Below the pieces are notes generated by a model. The model had not been told where the DNA came from, ran no database searches, and saw only the letters and a list, made by a program, of their open reading frames with translations. Positions 24,928 to 36,639 of a DNA stretch of 64,000 nt are shown here, in pieces; positions within the stretch are counted from its first letter, which is position 1, and each line of letters begins with the position of its first letter. Position numbers and translations under genes: made by a program. Source of the DNA: Comamonadaceae bacterium (GTDB lineage: Bacteria > Pseudomonadota > Gammaproteobacteria > Burkholderiales > Burkholderiaceae_C); NCBI GenBank assembly GCA_947478725.1, contig CANJWZ010000004.1:62001-126000 (forward strand), given 5' to 3'.

Positions 24928-27699
24928 ATGAACGACAAATACGATCACAAGCCCATCGAGGCCGCAGCCCAAGCCGACTGGCATGCTGTTAACGCCTACC
25001 GCGTCGAGAACCATGACCACCCGAAAAAACCGCTAGGCAAGTACTACGCTTGCTCTATGCTGCCTTACCCCAGCGGCAAGCTGCACATGGGCCATGTGCG
25101 CAACTACACCATCAACGACATGCTGACCCGCTACTTGCGCATGAAGGGTTACAACGTGCTGATGCCGATGGGCTGGGACGCCTTTGGCCTGCCGGCTGAA
25201 AACGCCGCCATGAAAAACGGCGTGCCGCCCGCCCAATGGACCTACGACAACATCGCTTACATGAAGCAGCAGATGCAGGCACTGGGCTTGGCGATCGACT
25301 GGAGCCGCGAGGTCGCCACCTGCGATGCGAGTTACTACAAATGGAACCAGTGGCTGTTTTTGAAGATGCTGGAAAAAGGCATCGCCTACCGCAAGACGCA
25401 AGTCGTCAACTGGGATCCGATTGACCAGACGGTGCTGGCCAATGAACAAGTGATTGACGGCAAGGGCTGGCGCACGGGTGCGGTGGTTGAAAAGCGCGAA
25501 ATTCCGGGTTATTACCTGAAGATCACCGACTACGCCGAAGAGTTGCTCGGCCATGTCAAGGACGGCTTGCCGGGCTGGCCTGAGCGTGTCAAGCTGATGC
25601 AGGAAAACTGGATTGGCAAAAGCGAAGGTGTGCGCTTTGCATTCAACCATGACATCAAAAATGCAGCGGGCCACTTGATCGGCGACGGCAAGATGTACGT
25701 CTTTACCACCCGCGCTGACACCATCATGGGCGTGACGTTTTGCGCTGTAGCCCCTGAGCACCCGCTGGCGTTGCATGCGGCACTCAGCAACCCCAAACTT
25801 GCCGCGTTCATTGAGGAATGCAAGTCCGGCGGCACCACCGAAGCCGAGCTGGCCACGCAAGAAAAAAAAGGTGAGCGCACTGGTTTGCTGGTCACGCATC
25901 CACTCAGCGGCGAGCAGGTTGAAGTGTGGGTGGGCAACTATGTGCTGATGAGCTACGGCGACGGTGCGGTGATGGGCGTGCCCGCGCATGACGAGCGGGA
26001 TTTTGAGTTTGCAAACAAGTACGGTTTGCCCATCAAGCAGGTCACCGACTTTAAAGGTCAAGCCTTCAGCAGCACCGTGTGGGCTGACTGGTATGGCGAC
26101 AAACAACGCGGCGTGGCCGTCAACTCCGGCAAATACAACGGCTTGGCCTTCAAAGCCGCGGTTGATGCGGTCGCTGCTGACCTGATGGCCAAAAACCTGG
26201 GCGAGAAAAAAACCACCTGGCGTTTGCGCGACTGGGGTGTGAGCCGCCAGCGCTACTGGGGCACGCCGATTCCCATCATCCACTGTGCCGAACACGGCGC
26301 TGTGCCTGTGCCCGAAAAAGACTTGCCCGTCGTGCTGCCGCAAGACTGCGTGCCGGATGGCTCGGGCAACCCGCTGCTCAAGCACGAAGGTTTTCATGCC
26401 GGTGTGGTGTGCCCCGTGTGCGGCAAGCCTGGTCGGCGCGAGACAGACACGATGGACACGTTTGTCGACAGCTCCTGGTATTACATGCGGTACTGCGATG
26501 CGCAGGCGACCACCCGCGCAGGCGATCCGATCACGTCTGACAAGATGGTCGCAGAAGGCGCGAACTACTGGATGCCGATGGACCAGTACATCGGCGGCAT
26601 CGAGCACGCGATTTTGCATTTGCTTTATGCCCGCTTCTGGACCAAAGTCATGCGCGATATTGGCCTGGTCAAAGCGGACGAGCCGTTTACCAAGCTGCTG
26701 ACGCAGGGTATGGTGCTCAACCATATTTACTCGCGCAAAACCGACAAAGGCGGCATGGACTACTTCTGGCCGAAAGAGGTCGAAGACATTCATGATGCGG
26801 ATGGCAAGGTGCGCACCGCCAAACGAAAAACCGACGGCCTGATCGTGAACTACGAAGGCGTCGGCACGATGAGCAAAAGCAAAAACAACGGCGTGGATCC
26901 GCAGGACCTGATTGAAAAATACGGTGCGGACACAGCCCGGCTGTACACCATGTTCACCGCACCGCCCGAGGCCACGCTGGAGTGGAACGATGCGGGTGTT
27001 GAGGGAAGTTACCGCTTCTTGCGCCGCGTCTGGAATTTTGGCGCCAAGCTAAACGCTATGCATTCAGGAGCTGCTCGCCCAGACATAGATTGGTCTGCAG
27101 GCATTTTTGGCAAGGAACTCAAGGCTCTGCGGCTGGACATCCACACGGTGCTCAAGCAAATTGACTACGACTACCAGCGTATGCAGTACAACACTGTCGT
27201 CTCGGGTTCGATGAAACTTCTCAATGCGCTCGAAGACAACCTTTCTACCCCCACGCCGGTCGATTCGCGTACCACGCTGTCCCCCGGGGGGGAGTCCCCA
27301 CCTAAGGGCGGCCTGTCGGCGGAGCAACCTGAAGCCACAGACGCATTCAACGCTGCCCTGCATGAAGGCTTCAACATCCTGCTGCGCTGCCTGTACCCCT
27401 GCGCGCCACATCTGGCGCATGCGCTGTGGGTGGATTTGGGCTATGCCAAAGACCACGGCGATCTGCTTGACGCACCGTGGCCGCAGGTGGATACCGGCGC
27501 CTTGACACAGGACGAAATCGAGCTGATGCTGCAAATCAATGGCAAGCTGCGCGGTTCTGTGACAGTCAGTGCGGCAGCCGACAAACAGGCGATTGAAGCC
27601 GCTGCGCTGGCAACGGATGCTTTCATCAAGCAGGCTGCAGGCGCTGCACCCAAAAAGGTGATTGTTGTGCCAGGCCGACTGATCAACATCGTGGTGTGA
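24928..27699 (+). CDS. leuS: Leucyl-tRNA synthetase LeuS
   Basis: Charges tRNA-Leu. The 923-residue product has [15 protein letters not shown] (HIGH-type motif, near 47-61), the editing-domain [12 protein letters not shown], and [10 protein letters not shown] (KMSKS). It is longer than usual because two repeats have been absorbed in frame: family B near 27048-27105 ([20 protein letters not shown]) and family A near 27246-27322 ([18 protein letters not shown]). Both lie in the anticodon-binding region and appear tolerated. Confidence 0.97.
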   Translation: MNDKYDHKPIEAAAQADWHAVNAYRVENHDHPKKPLGKYYACSMLPYPSGKLHMGHVRNYTINDMLTRYLRMKGYNVLMPMGWDAFGLPAENAAMKNGVPPAQWTYDNIAYMKQQMQALGLAIDWSREVATCDASYYKWNQWLFLKMLEKGIAYRKTQVVNWDPIDQTVLANEQVIDGKGWRTGAVVEKREIPGYYLKITDYAEELLGHVKDGLPGWPERVKLMQENWIGKSEGVRFAFNHDIKNAAGHLIGDGKMYVFTTRADTIMGVTFCAVAPEHPLALHAALSNPKLAAFIEECKSGGTTEAELATQEKKGERTGLLVTHPLSGEQVEVWVGNYVLMSYGDGAVMGVPAHDERDFEFANKYGLPIKQVTDFKGQAFSSTVWADWYGDKQRGVAVNSGKYNGLAFKAAVDAVAADLMAKNLGEKKTTWRLRDWGVSRQRYWGTPIPIIHCAEHGAVPVPEKDLPVVLPQDCVPDGSGNPLLKHEGFHAGVVCPVCGKPGRRETDTMDTFVDSSWYYMRYCDAQATTRAGDPITSDKMVAEGANYWMPMDQYIGGIEHAILHLLYARFWTKVMRDIGLVKADEPFTKLLTQGMVLNHIYSRKTDKGGMDYFWPKEVEDIHDADGKVRTAKRKTDGLIVNYEGVGTMSKSKNNGVDPQDLIEKYGADTARLYTMFTAPPEATLEWNDAGVEGSYRFLRRVWNFGAKLNAMHSGAARPDIDWSAGIFGKELKALRLDIHTVLKQIDYDYQRMQYNTVVSGSMKLLNALEDNLSTPTPVDSRTTLSPGGESPPKGGLSAEQPEATDAFNAALHEGFNILLRCLYPCAPHLAHALWVDLGYAKDHGDLLDAPWPQVDTGALTQDEIELMLQINGKLRGSVTVSAAADKQAIEAAALATDAFIKQAAGAAPKKVIVVPGRLINIVV
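27246..27322 (+). repeat. Family A repeat inside leuS
   Basis: Starts ACCCCCACGCC, has the core CTGTCCCCCGGGGGGGAG and the AGGGCGGCCTGTCGG end shared with the copies at 24304, 28844 and 51538. It adds about 25 in-frame residues to LeuS. Confidence 0.75.
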
Positions 27700-27721
27700 A
27701 ACCCATAACCGAGGAACAAGT

Positions 27722-28234
27722 ATGCAACGCCGTTTTTGTCTGACCCTGCTGGCGCTCAGTCCTGCGCTTGGTGCCACGGGCTGTGGTTTTGCGCTTCGCC
27801 AAGCCCCCAACTTCGCGTTTAAAACGCTGTTCTCGCCCTTTTCAGAAACCTCCAGTCTGGGCATTGAGCTCAAGCGTTCGCTTGAATCCAATGGCAATGT
27901 GCAAGTCATCACCGACGTGCGGCAAATTGACAAGGCCGATGTGATTCTGGACGTGCTGACTGATCGGCGTGAAAAAACCGTGGTGGGTATGAATGCATCA
28001 GGCCAGGTGCGCGAGTTCCAGTTGCGCTTGCGCTTTGCCTTCAGGCTGCGCAGCGCCAAAAACAGCGAGCTGATTCCGGCCACTGAAATTTTGCAGCAGC
28101 GTGACATCAGTTTCAACGAATCCGCCGTGCTGTCCAAGGAAACCGAAGAAGGCTTGCTGTACCGCGAGATGCAAAGCGACATCGTGCAGCAGATCATGCG
28201 CCGCCTGGCCACGGTGACTGCCAACAAAATCTAA
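27722..28234 (+). CDS. lptE: LPS-assembly lipoprotein LptE
   Basis: Outer-membrane partner of LptD in lipopolysaccharide insertion. The 170-residue product has a signal region with lipobox-like GATGC followed by GFALRQAP, the usual LptE start (C-GF-LR). The family pattern of alternating beta strands and a C-terminal amphipathic helix (EMQSDIVQQIMRRLATV) is visible. It lies between leuS and holA, its standard place. Confidence 0.92.
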   Translation: MQRRFCLTLLALSPALGATGCGFALRQAPNFAFKTLFSPFSETSSLGIELKRSLESNGNVQVITDVRQIDKADVILDVLTDRREKTVVGMNASGQVREFQLRLRFAFRLRSAKNSELIPATEILQQRDISFNESAVLSKETEEGLLYREMQSDIVQQIMRRLATVTANKI

Positions 28235-28240
28235 AAAGCG

Positions 28241-29410
28241 ATGAATTTAGCGCCCGGTCAACTCCAAGAGCATCTAAAGCGCGGCATCAAAAGCCTCTAC
28301 ACCCTGCATGGTGACGAGCCGCTGCTGGTGCAGGAGTTTGCCGACAGCCTGCGTGCCCACGCCCGGGGGCTTGGTTACACCGAGCGCACGGTGCATACCG
28401 TGGCTGGCGCGCACTTTGACTGGAGCGAGGTGCTGGCCAGTGGCGGTTCCCTCGGCTTATTCGCGGACAAGCAAATCGTTGAAATTCGCATCCCCAGTGG
28501 CAAGCCCGGTAAAGATGGTTCTGCGGCCTTGCAGCAGATCGCCGAGCGGGCACAGGGCGACGATTCAACCTTGAGCCTCATCCTGCTGCCCCGGCTGGAC
28601 AGCATGACCACCAAAGGTGCGTGGTTTGGCGCGCTCGAGAGTTACGGCGTGACCGTCAAGTTTGAGCCGATTGCCAGAAACAATTTGCCGCAATGGATTT
28701 CGCAGCGTCTGCAAGCCCAGGGCCAGCGCGTTGCCGCAGGCGAAGAGGGCCAGCGCACGTTGCAATTTTTTTCAGACCGGGTTGAGGGCAATCTGCTGGC
28801 TGCGCACCAGGAGATTCAAAAACTGGGCCTGCTGTACAACAGTGCCCCCACGCTCCCCGCTTCGCGTGGTTCGCTGCCCCCCGAGGGGGAGTCTTTTGGC
28901 TCCGCCGCTCTTCAAGAACCTAGGGGCGGCCCGTCGGAAAAGGCTGCCGATCCTGTCACGCTAAGTTTTGAGCAGGTCGAAAACGCTGTGCTGAACGTGG
29001 CGCGCTATGACGTTTTCAAGCTGTCCGAAGCGGTGCTCGGTGGCCAGACGGTGCGTGTGGCGCGCATGCTCGACGGCCTTCAGGCCGAGGGCGAATCAGA
29101 AGTGCTGGTGCACTGGGCCATCAGCGAAGACATTCGCAGCATGAAGCGCGTCAAAGACGCGATCAACGCGGGCCGGCCCATGCCGATGGCCCTGCGGGAT
29201 AACCGAATCTGGGGCATCAAGGAAAAGCTCTACGAGCGTGTGCTGCCAGGCATCACCGACACCACCCTGGCCAACCTGCTGACCGCTGCGCACAAGGTTG
29301 ATGGTATTTGCAAGGGCTTAAAGCAGCCCGACTGGCCCGCCAGCGGATGGCAGGCTCTGCATCGGCTGGCCGGACTGGTGTGTGAGCAGTGCGCCTTGCG
29401 TGCAAAATAG
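28241..29410 (+). CDS. holA: DNA polymerase III delta subunit HolA
   Basis: Clamp-loader subunit that opens the beta clamp. The 389-residue product has the N-terminal [20 protein letters not shown], the [12 protein letters not shown] region and the C-terminal helical domain. It is about 40 residues longer than typical because a family A repeat (28844-28937) is inserted in frame ([18 protein letters not shown] and on). It follows lptE by 6 bp and precedes proA. Confidence 0.93.
   Translation: MNLAPGQLQEHLKRGIKSLYTLHGDEPLLVQEFADSLRAHARGLGYTERTVHTVAGAHFDWSEVLASGGSLGLFADKQIVEIRIPSGKPGKDGSAALQQIAERAQGDDSTLSLILLPRLDSMTTKGAWFGALESYGVTVKFEPIARNNLPQWISQRLQAQGQRVAAGEEGQRTLQFFSDRVEGNLLAAHQEIQKLGLLYNSAPTLPASRGSLPPEGESFGSAALQEPRGGPSEKAADPVTLSFEQVENAVLNVARYDVFKLSEAVLGGQTVRVARMLDGLQAEGESEVLVHWAISEDIRSMKRVKDAINAGRPMPMALRDNRIWGIKEKLYERVLPGITDTTLANLLTAAHKVDGICKGLKQPDWPASGWQALHRLAGLVCEQCALRAK
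28844..28937 (+). repeat. Family A repeat inside holA
   Basis: GCCCCCACGCT start, CGCTTCGCGTGG, core CTGCCCCCCGAGGGGGAG, and end CTAGGGGCGGCCCGTCGG, spaced as in the other copies but with a longer middle. It encodes a Pro/Gly/Ser-rich in-frame insertion in HolA. Confidence 0.8.
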
Positions 29411-29414
29411 CTGT

Positions 29415-30704
29415 ATGACTGACCTGAACATCACCGACCTCATGCATGCCATGGGCGCCAGGGCAAAAGCCGCCTCCACCCAAGTAGCAAGTGCACCAAC
29501 AGCTACTAAAAACAGAGCGCTTTTAGGCCTGGCTGCGCTGTTGCGAAAAAACCTGGCGTCACTCGCAGCCGCCAACCAGCAAGACCTGGCCAGAGCCGCA
29601 AGCGCAGGCCTGGCAGGCCCGATGCTGGACCGCCTGAAACTCAGCCCCAAAGACATAGAAACCGTGGCCGCCGGCTGCGAGCAGCTCGCCGCCATGCCAG
29701 ATGTGATTGGCGAAATCATGGGCATGAAGCAGCAGCCCAGCGGCATCCGGGTGGGACAAATGCGGGTGCCGATAGGCGTGTTCGGCATGATTTACGAAAG
29801 CCGCCCGAACGTGACGATTGAAGCGGCCAGCCTGGCCATCAAAAGCGGTAACGCCTGCATTTTGCGGGGCGGTTCAGAAGCGATTGACTCGAACAAAGCA
29901 TTGGCCGCGCTGGTGGCACAAGCCCTGACAAGCGCTGGCCTGCCTGCCGATGCGGTGCAGCTGGTGCCCACCACTGACCGTGAAGCCGTCGGCCATTTGA
30001 TCAGCATGCCGCAATATGTCGACGTGATCATCCCGCGCGGCGGCAAGGGCCTGATTGAACGCATCAGCCGTGATGCCAAGGTACCCGTCATCAAACACCT
30101 GGATGGCAATTGCCATGTGTATGTCGACGACCCCTGCGACATCGCCATGGCCGTTAAAGTGGCCGACAACGCCAAAACCCAAAAGTACAGCCCCTGCAAC
30201 GCCGCAGAAGGCTTGCTGGTGGCGCGCGGCGTGGCTGAGGCGTTTTTACCTCAAATCGCCGCCATTTATGCTGAAAAAGGCGTCGAAATACGGGCTGATG
30301 AGGCTGTAGCCATTATTTTGCAAGGGTGCGAGGCTACTAAATATATAGCGGTTAAAGGCGCGACTGAGCAAGACTGGTACGAAGAGTACCTGGCTCCCAT
30401 CATCAGCATCAAGGTGGTGGAGAATGTTGACGAAGCGATTGCCCACATCAACCAATACAGCAGCCACCACACCGACGCCATCATCACCAGCAACCACCTG
30501 CACGCGCAAAAGTTTTTGCGGGAAGTTGATTCAGCCAGCGTGATGGTCAACACCAGCACCCGCTTCGCTGACGGTTTCGAGTTTGGTCTGGGCGCTGAAA
30601 TCGGCATCAGCACGGACAAGTTTCACGCACGCGGCCCAGTGGGCATTGAGGGGCTGACCTCGTTGAAGTATGTGGTGTTGGGGGATGGGGAAGTACGCAG
30701 CTAG
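29415..30704 (+). CDS. proA: Gamma-glutamyl phosphate reductase ProA
   Basis: Second step of proline biosynthesis. From [10 protein letters not shown] the 429-residue product has the NAD(P)-binding and catalytic regions including [24 protein letters not shown], the catalytic cysteine in [15 protein letters not shown], and [19 protein letters not shown]. Residues around [20 protein letters not shown] (30300-30355) match dispersed repeat family B, so this part of the protein was likely built from an absorbed repeat. Confidence 0.95.
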   Translation: MTDLNITDLMHAMGARAKAASTQVASAPTATKNRALLGLAALLRKNLASLAAANQQDLARAASAGLAGPMLDRLKLSPKDIETVAAGCEQLAAMPDVIGEIMGMKQQPSGIRVGQMRVPIGVFGMIYESRPNVTIEAASLAIKSGNACILRGGSEAIDSNKALAALVAQALTSAGLPADAVQLVPTTDREAVGHLISMPQYVDVIIPRGGKGLIERISRDAKVPVIKHLDGNCHVYVDDPCDIAMAVKVADNAKTQKYSPCNAAEGLLVARGVAEAFLPQIAAIYAEKGVEIRADEAVAIILQGCEATKYIAVKGATEQDWYEEYLAPIISIKVVENVDEAIAHINQYSSHHTDAIITSNHLHAQKFLREVDSASVMVNTSTRFADGFEFGLGAEIGISTDKFHARGPVGIEGLTSLKYVVLGDGEVRS

Positions 30705-30865
30705 AGCCTTGTATTGGCCCGACCAGGCCTGTTTTCTGCATAGCCGACGCTTTCAAGTCGCCAAGCGGACCTGCTGGGGGCCAAAACTCAATTACCCTTG
30801 CAACTTAATGGTTAGCCCCAATATCTATTTGGTACGCTAACCAACCAAAACAAGAAAGTGGCCGC

Positions 30866-32179
30866 ATGGTCCCGCACCTGATTACTGCCTTGACCGGACC
30901 CATCAACGAGCTTGAGCAGCGCATTCTGGACTCCACCCCGGCCATTGAGCGCTGGTTTAGGCTCGAATGGATGGAGCACACGCCGCCTTTTTACTGTTCG
31001 GTCGACGTCCGCAATGCCGGCTTCAAGCTGGCCCCTGTCGACACCAACCTGTTTCCCGATGGCTGGAACAACCTGACGCCTGAAATGCTGCCGCTGGCGG
31101 TGCAGGCGGCCATGGCGGCGATTGAGAAGATTTGCCCGGAGGCGCGCAACCTGCTGGTGGTGCCTGAAAACCACACCCCCAATGACCCAACCGGCAGCTT
31201 TTATCTGGCCAACGTGCTGCAACTCAAGCGCATCTTTCATCAGGCTGGGCTGAATGTTAAGTTTGGCTCACTCGATGCTGCCATTAAAACCCCCACCACA
31301 CTCAAGCTGCCCACCGGCGAAACGATCACGCTGGAGCCATTGAACCGCACGGACCGCCGTCTGGTTCTGAAAGACTTCGATCCCTGCACGATCTTGCTGA
31401 ACAACGATTTGGCGGCGGGCATTCCTGGCATGCTGGAAGATGTGAACGAGCAGTACCTGCTGCCGCCGCTGCACGCCAGCGGCTCGGTGCGCAGCAAAGC
31501 CACCCACTTCAAGAACTATGAAGAAGTTGCCAAGCGTTTTGGCAAGCTGATCGGTGTGGATTCGTGGCTCATCAACCCGATGTTTACGCATTGCGGCCCG
31601 GTCAATGTGGCGACCAGCGAGGGTATTGATAGCTTGAGCACCCAGGTCGATGCGCTGCTGACCAAAATCAAGCGCAAGTACAAGGAATACGGCATTCATG
31701 AAAAGCCGTTCGTGCTGGTCAAGTCCAACAGGGGCAGCGGCGAGGGCGCCGGCGGCATGGGCATCATGACGGTGCGCGATGTGAAAGACCTGGACGCCTG
31801 GGCCGCCAAAAACAAAAGCCGCAACGGGCCACTTGCCAATGCGGTGATGGACATCATCATCCAGGAAGGCATACAAACCAACGAGCGCGTCAATGCCGCC
31901 GTGGCCGAACCGGTGGTTTACATGATGGACCGCTATGTGGTCGGCGGCTTTTACCGCATTCATGCTGACCGCGGTATTGACGAGAACCTGAACGCACCCG
32001 GTGCCAGCTACGTGCCTTTGGCGTTTGCTGATAGTGGGCGCCTACCTCAGCCTGGTGAAATACCTGGGGCCAGCAGCCCGAACCGGTTTTATATGTACGG
32101 CGTGATCGCCAGGCTGGCCATGCTGGCTGCCAGCTACGAGTTGGAAGCGACCGACCCGAACGCTGAGGTTTATGACTGA
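30866..32179 (+). CDS. gshA: Glutamate-cysteine ligase GshA (betaproteobacterial type)
   Basis: First step of glutathione synthesis. The 437-residue product resembles the betaproteobacterial GshA family with an ATP-grasp-like C-terminal part: PVDTNLFPDGWNNL, VLVKSNRGSGEGAGGMGIM, VAEPVVYMMDRYVVGGFYR. gshB lies 3 kb downstream with kup and a BenE-type gene between. The ATG at 30866 has no strong ribosome-binding site; GTGGCCGC precedes it. Confidence 0.9.
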   Translation: MVPHLITALTGPINELEQRILDSTPAIERWFRLEWMEHTPPFYCSVDVRNAGFKLAPVDTNLFPDGWNNLTPEMLPLAVQAAMAAIEKICPEARNLLVVPENHTPNDPTGSFYLANVLQLKRIFHQAGLNVKFGSLDAAIKTPTTLKLPTGETITLEPLNRTDRRLVLKDFDPCTILLNNDLAAGIPGMLEDVNEQYLLPPLHASGSVRSKATHFKNYEEVAKRFGKLIGVDSWLINPMFTHCGPVNVATSEGIDSLSTQVDALLTKIKRKYKEYGIHEKPFVLVKSNRGSGEGAGGMGIMTVRDVKDLDAWAAKNKSRNGPLANAVMDIIIQEGIQTNERVNAAVAEPVVYMMDRYVVGGFYRIHADRGIDENLNAPGASYVPLAFADSGRLPQPGEIPGASSPNRFYMYGVIARLAMLAASYELEATDPNAEVYD

Positions 32180-32427
32180 ACACCGCCTGAAATTCCCTTC
32201 TAGGGGTGTTCTCAGGTCTGTTATAAGCCTGCGAGCCCAGACAGGCCGGCCTCATTAGCTCCCGAAAAAAGAGCATTTGATATGCCATGGATGCAGTTGC
32301 TGCGCCGCAACAAAAGCTGAATTATTTAACGGCGCGCCATTTTGAAGCATTGAATCGGCCCGGACTGGGTGCAAAATAGCCATCCCTCAGTTATCCATCC
32401 CGTTCTGACCAAAGGCGGGACGTTTTT

Positions 32428-34296
32428 GTGTCCAGTCAAAAATCATCCTTAGCCGCGCTCACTCTGGGTGCCATCGGCGTCGTTTACGGTGACATCGGTA
32501 CCAGCGTTTTGTACGCTGTCAAAGAAGTTTTCAACCACGGTCACGTCGCGGTTACCCCCGACAACGTCTACGGCTTGATGTCGATTTTCTTTTGGACCAT
32601 GACAGTGATCGTGTCCATCAAGTACGTGGCCCTGGTGCTGCGGGCAGACAACAACGGTGAGGGCGGGTTGATTGCCATGCTGGCGCTGGCGTCCAACGCG
32701 GTCAATGACAAACCCAAGCTCAAGCGCATTTTGCTCATCATTGGCATCTTTGGTACGTCGCTGTTTTATGGCGATGGTGTGATCACACCGGCGATTTCAG
32801 TGCTGTCAGCCGTTGAGGGGCTGGAGGTGGTGTCGCCAGCATTCGCCCAAGGGGTGATACCCCTCACGCTGGCGATTTTGTTTGCCCTGTTTGCGGTACA
32901 GAAAAAAGGCACAGCCGGCATTGGTAAGTTTTTTGGACCCATCACCCTGGTCTGGTTTTTAACCATCGCTTTGCTCGGCATCTCGCAAATCATCACCCAG
33001 CCTGAGATCCTGAAAGCGCTCAGCCCACACTATGCCGTGGTCTTCATGTGGGCGAATCCAGGTGTTACTTTTATCATTTTGGGCGCTGTCGTGCTCTGCG
33101 TCACTGGCGGGGAAGCGCTGTACGCTGACCTGGGGCACTTCGGCAAAAAGCCGATTCGCTTGGCCTGGTTCAGCATCGTCATGCCTTGCCTGGTGCTCAA
33201 TTATTTTGGTCAGGGCGCACTGCTTTTAAACAATCCGGAAGCGGTTAAAAACCCGTTTTACCTGATGGCCCCTGACTGGGCATTGCTGCCGCTGGTTGCT
33301 TTGGCCACGCTCGCCACGGTGATTGCATCGCAAGCACTGATCACCGGTGCCTTCAGCGTGACCAAGCAAGCCATTCAAATGGGTTACCTGCCCCGCCTGC
33401 GCATTTTGCACACCAGCGTGCGCGACACCGGACAAATTTATATGCCCTTCATCAACTGGGGGCTGTTTGTCGTCATTGTGCTGGCGGTGGTGATGTTCCG
33501 CTCGTCGAGTAACCTTGCGGCTGCTTACGGCATTGCCGTGTGTACCGACATGCTGATCACCACGATCTTGACGTTTTACGTGGTCCGCTATGGCTGGAAG
33601 TACCCTTTGTGGCTTTGCCTGGGTGCAACCAGCGTGTTTTTCGTGGTGGATTTTGCGTTCTTTGCGTCCAACCTGATGAAGTTTTTTGCTGGCGGCTGGT
33701 TCCCGCTGGTCATTGGTGGCATTGTCTTCACACTGATGATGACCTGGAAAAAAGGTCGTTTCATACTGAATGAAAAAATACGTACCGATGCGATTGATTT
33801 ACCCAGCTTTTTAGATGCCGTGTTTGTCAGTCCACCCGCGCGGGTAGAAGGCACCGCCGTGTTTTTAACGGCCGAGCCCGGCACCGCGCCCAATGCGCTG
33901 CTGCACAACCTCAAACACAACAAGGTGCTGCATGAAAACAATTTGTTTGTCACCGTGCGCAACCATGAAGTGCCCTGGATAGGCCTGAACAAACGGCTGG
34001 AGATTGAGCCGCTGGGCCACGACTGCTGGCAAGTGATTGTGAACTACGGCTTTAAAAACGACCCTGATTTGCCCAAGGCCTTGCAGCAAATCAAAGGTCA
34101 CGGCTGCGAACTGGAACCCATGACAAGCAGCTACTTTTTGTCGCGTGACGTGATCGTGCCGACGGTCGGCGGCGGCATGGCGGTGTGGCGTGAAAAGCTG
34201 TTTGCGCAAATGCACCTCAACGCAGGCTCGGCGGCAGACTTTTTGAAACTGCCGAACAACTCGGTCGTTGAGCTCGGCAGCAAGATCGAAATCTGA
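32428..34296 (+). CDS. kup: Low-affinity potassium uptake protein Kup
   Basis: Proton-coupled potassium transporter with 12 membrane spans and a cytoplasmic C-terminal domain. The 622-residue product begins with GTG; the conserved [20 protein letters not shown] lies near residue 12, followed by [11 protein letters not shown] and [19 protein letters not shown]. The C-terminal RVEGTAVFL and [11 protein letters not shown] stretches are typical of Kup. The 248 bp before it holds no gene; a CCCG...CGGG inverted repeat then TTTTT (32399-32427) lies right at the start. Confidence 0.96.
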   Translation: MSSQKSSLAALTLGAIGVVYGDIGTSVLYAVKEVFNHGHVAVTPDNVYGLMSIFFWTMTVIVSIKYVALVLRADNNGEGGLIAMLALASNAVNDKPKLKRILLIIGIFGTSLFYGDGVITPAISVLSAVEGLEVVSPAFAQGVIPLTLAILFALFAVQKKGTAGIGKFFGPITLVWFLTIALLGISQIITQPEILKALSPHYAVVFMWANPGVTFIILGAVVLCVTGGEALYADLGHFGKKPIRLAWFSIVMPCLVLNYFGQGALLLNNPEAVKNPFYLMAPDWALLPLVALATLATVIASQALITGAFSVTKQAIQMGYLPRLRILHTSVRDTGQIYMPFINWGLFVVIVLAVVMFRSSSNLAAAYGIAVCTDMLITTILTFYVVRYGWKYPLWLCLGATSVFFVVDFAFFASNLMKFFAGGWFPLVIGGIVFTLMMTWKKGRFILNEKIRTDAIDLPSFLDAVFVSPPARVEGTAVFLTAEPGTAPNALLHNLKHNKVLHENNLFVTVRNHEVPWIGLNKRLEIEPLGHDCWQVIVNYGFKNDPDLPKALQQIKGHGCELEPMTSSYFLSRDVIVPTVGGGMAVWREKLFAQMHLNAGSAADFLKLPNNSVVELGSKIEI

Positions 34297-34331
34297 CAGG
34301 CCGGCTGCTTTTGAGCTGCCAACATCGCGCC

Positions 34332-35525
34332 ATGCGATTTTTCAAAGACCTCACATTCGGCGCCTTCACCGCCGGTTTTGTTGCGGTGCTGGTCGGCTTC
34401 ACGTCATCGGTGGCCATCGTCTTTCAGGCGGCGCAGGCGTTTCATGCCACGCCTGCACAAATCGCCTCGTGGATGTGGGCCCTTGGCGTCGGTATGGGGC
34501 TGTGCACCATGCTGCCTTCTTTGTATTACAAAAAACCCATCATGGTGGCGTGGTCCACACCCGGCGCGGCGGTGCTGGCCACGGCGGGTGTGGCGGGCGG
34601 CTTCAGTATGGGTGAGGCGGTCGGCGCATTTGTGGTCAGCGCGGCGCTGGTCACGCTGTTCGGCATCACTGGCTGGTTTGAAAAGCTGATGAACCGTATC
34701 CCGGTGGCGATGGCATCCGCACTGCTGGCAGGTGTGCTGGCGCGCTTTGGCCTGCAGGGCTTTACCGCCGCGCAAACGGCCTTGCCGCTGGTGCTGTTGA
34801 TGCTGACGATTTATTTGCTGGGCAGGCGCTGGTTGCCGCGCTATGCCGTGGTGCTGACGCTTGTGGGTGGCGTGGCCCATGCGGCAGTTGCCGGGCAGAT
34901 GGCCTGGTCTTCTGTCAGCTTGAGCTTTGCCGTGCCCGTGTTTGTCATGCCGCAATTTTCCCTGGGCGCTGTCATTAACCTGGCCATTCCGCTGTTTGTG
35001 GTGACCATGGCCTCGCAAAACCTGCCCGGTGTGGCGGCGATTCGCGCCACCGGTTATGAGGCCAGCATTCCGGTGTCCAAAGTCATCACCATCACAGGCG
35101 TGGCCACCTTGTTGCTGGCACCGTTTGGCGCATTCGCATTGAACCTCAGCGCCATCACCGCTGCCATCTGCATGGGAAAAGAGGCCCACCCTGACCCTGA
35201 CAAACGCTACACCGCGAGCGTCAGTTGCGGGCTGCTGTATTTGGTGATGGGTGTGTTTGGCGCGGCTGTGACCAGTCTGCTGGCGGCCTTCCCCAAAGAG
35301 CTGGTCGCCGCCATTGCCACCCTGGCACTGCTGGGCACGATAGGCGGCGGCCTGGCAGCGGCGGTGAAAGACGAATCTCACCGTGAAGCCGCACTGATCA
35401 CCTTTTTGGTCACCTTGTCTGGGGTGGTGATCGCTGGCATTGGCTCAGCCTTCTGGGGCTTGGTGGCCGGCGCTCTGGCGCTGTTTGTACAACAATACGG
35501 GCAAGCCAAAGCCGCCAACCCTTAA
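34332..35525 (+). CDS. BenE-type benzoate/proton symporter family protein
   Basis: Membrane transporter of the BenE/YdcO family with about 11-12 spans in 397 residues. Diagnostic stretches are FTSSVAIVFQAAQAF, MVAWSTPGAAVLAT, and PLFVVTMASQNLPGVAAIRATGY. True substrate is uncertain, as no benzoate catabolic genes are nearby. I start it at MRFFKDLTFG. It sits between kup and gshB on the same strand. Confidence 0.85.
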   Translation: MRFFKDLTFGAFTAGFVAVLVGFTSSVAIVFQAAQAFHATPAQIASWMWALGVGMGLCTMLPSLYYKKPIMVAWSTPGAAVLATAGVAGGFSMGEAVGAFVVSAALVTLFGITGWFEKLMNRIPVAMASALLAGVLARFGLQGFTAAQTALPLVLLMLTIYLLGRRWLPRYAVVLTLVGGVAHAAVAGQMAWSSVSLSFAVPVFVMPQFSLGAVINLAIPLFVVTMASQNLPGVAAIRATGYEASIPVSKVITITGVATLLLAPFGAFALNLSAITAAICMGKEAHPDPDKRYTASVSCGLLYLVMGVFGAAVTSLLAAFPKELVAAIATLALLGTIGGGLAAAVKDESHREAALITFLVTLSGVVIAGIGSAFWGLVAGALALFVQQYGQAKAANP

Positions 35526-35534
35526 AAGCTCATC

Positions 35535-36497
35535 ATGCAAATTCTTTTCGTCGCCGACCCGCTTGAGTCTTTCAAGATCTACAAAGACACCACCTTCGTC
35601 ATGATGCGCGAGCTGCAAAAGCGCGGCCACACGCTGGCCGCGTGCGAGACCAAAGACATCCGCTGGCAGCGCGGCGAATGCGTGACGGGTTTTGTGCGGG
35701 ACATCAAACTTACCGGTGATGCGACCAACTGGTTTAGCGCTGAGCAATCACACCCCAACGAACGCCCACAAGCCCTCAAAGACTTCGACGCGGTGGTGAT
35801 GCGCAAAGACCCACCGTTTGACAGCGAGTTTTTCTACAGCACGCACCTGCTGGAGCAGGCCGAGCGCGAAGGTGCCAAAGTCTTCAACAAACCCAGAGCC
35901 CTGCGTGACCACCCTGAAAAGCTGGCCATCCTTGAGTTCCCGCAGTTCATTGGCCCCACACTGGTCACGCGAGACAGCGCCGACATCAAACGCTTTCATG
36001 CCGAGCACCAAGACATTATTTTGAAGCCGCTCGACGGCATGGGCGGCATGGGTATTTTCCGCGTCAAGGAAGACGGCCTGAACCTGGGCAGCATGATCGA
36101 AACGCTGAACAAGGACGGCGCGCAAAGCGTGATGGTGCAAAAGTTTTTGCCCGAAATTGTGAAGGGCGACAAGCGCATTTTGGTGATTGACGGCAAGCCT
36201 GTGCCGTTCAGCTTGGCGCGTATTCCCCAGGGAACGGAGGTACGCGGCAACCTGGCAGTGGGCGGCAAGGGCGTGGCGCAGCCGCTGTCAACGCGTGACC
36301 GTGAAATCGCCGAGGCGATTGGCCCGGTGCTGGCCGCACGCGGCTTGTTGCTGGCAGGCATTGACGTGATTGGCGACTGCGTGACCGAGATCAACGTGAC
36401 CAGCCCGACCTGCTTTCAGGAGATTTTTGACCAGGCTGGCTTTGATGTGGCAGCCATGTTTGTGGATGCGCTGGAGGCTGCCCTAGCTGCCGCTTAA
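35535..36497 (+). CDS. gshB: Glutathione synthetase GshB
   Basis: ATP-grasp ligase joining gamma-glutamylcysteine and glycine. The 320-residue product has MQILFVADPLESFKIYKD at the start, MRKDPPFDSEFFYSTH, the ATP-grasp loop KPLDGMGGMGIFRV, and the C-terminal EINVTSPTCFQEI. The last dozen residues (MFVDALEAALAAA) and the following non-coding sequence are repeated 950 bp downstream on the other side of a toxin-antitoxin pair. Confidence 0.97.
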   Translation: MQILFVADPLESFKIYKDTTFVMMRELQKRGHTLAACETKDIRWQRGECVTGFVRDIKLTGDATNWFSAEQSHPNERPQALKDFDAVVMRKDPPFDSEFFYSTHLLEQAEREGAKVFNKPRALRDHPEKLAILEFPQFIGPTLVTRDSADIKRFHAEHQDIILKPLDGMGGMGIFRVKEDGLNLGSMIETLNKDGAQSVMVQKFLPEIVKGDKRILVIDGKPVPFSLARIPQGTEVRGNLAVGGKGVAQPLSTRDREIAEAIGPVLAARGLLLAGIDVIGDCVTEINVTSPTCFQEIFDQAGFDVAAMFVDALEAALAAA

Positions 36498-36535
36498 GTC
36501 TCTTGGCTGTCATTGCTGGCTTGACCCGGAATCTA
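36447..36535 (+). repeat. Direct repeat, left copy (gshB 3' end)
   Basis: From GCAGCCATGTTTGTGGATGC through the gshB stop to GGCTTGACCCGGAATCTATC. It is repeated at about 37402-37490. The first part is identical for over 20 bases, then differs mainly at third codon positions while keeping the protein LEAALAAA and the stop. The copies bracket the VapBC pair. Confidence 0.75.
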
Positions 36536-36639
36536 TCCCAGGCAATTTAACTTGCTACGCTATTGATAGCTGCTTGTGCTCGCTGCCCCAAGGCAGGGAG
36601 CTGATTAGATGAGTCATTTATTAAAACCGTTCGGACTGT

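Noticed and set aside
25033-26793. 586-residue open frame on the minus strand
   Set aside because: It lies wholly antisense to leuS, whose motifs are clear; the translation has no recognisable domain and looks like codon-bias shadow.
27064-28227. 387-residue minus-strand frame over leuS and lptE
   Set aside because: Shadow of two well-supported plus-strand genes; no motif.
31268-31963. 231-residue minus-strand frame
   Set aside because: Antisense of gshA with no domain of its own.
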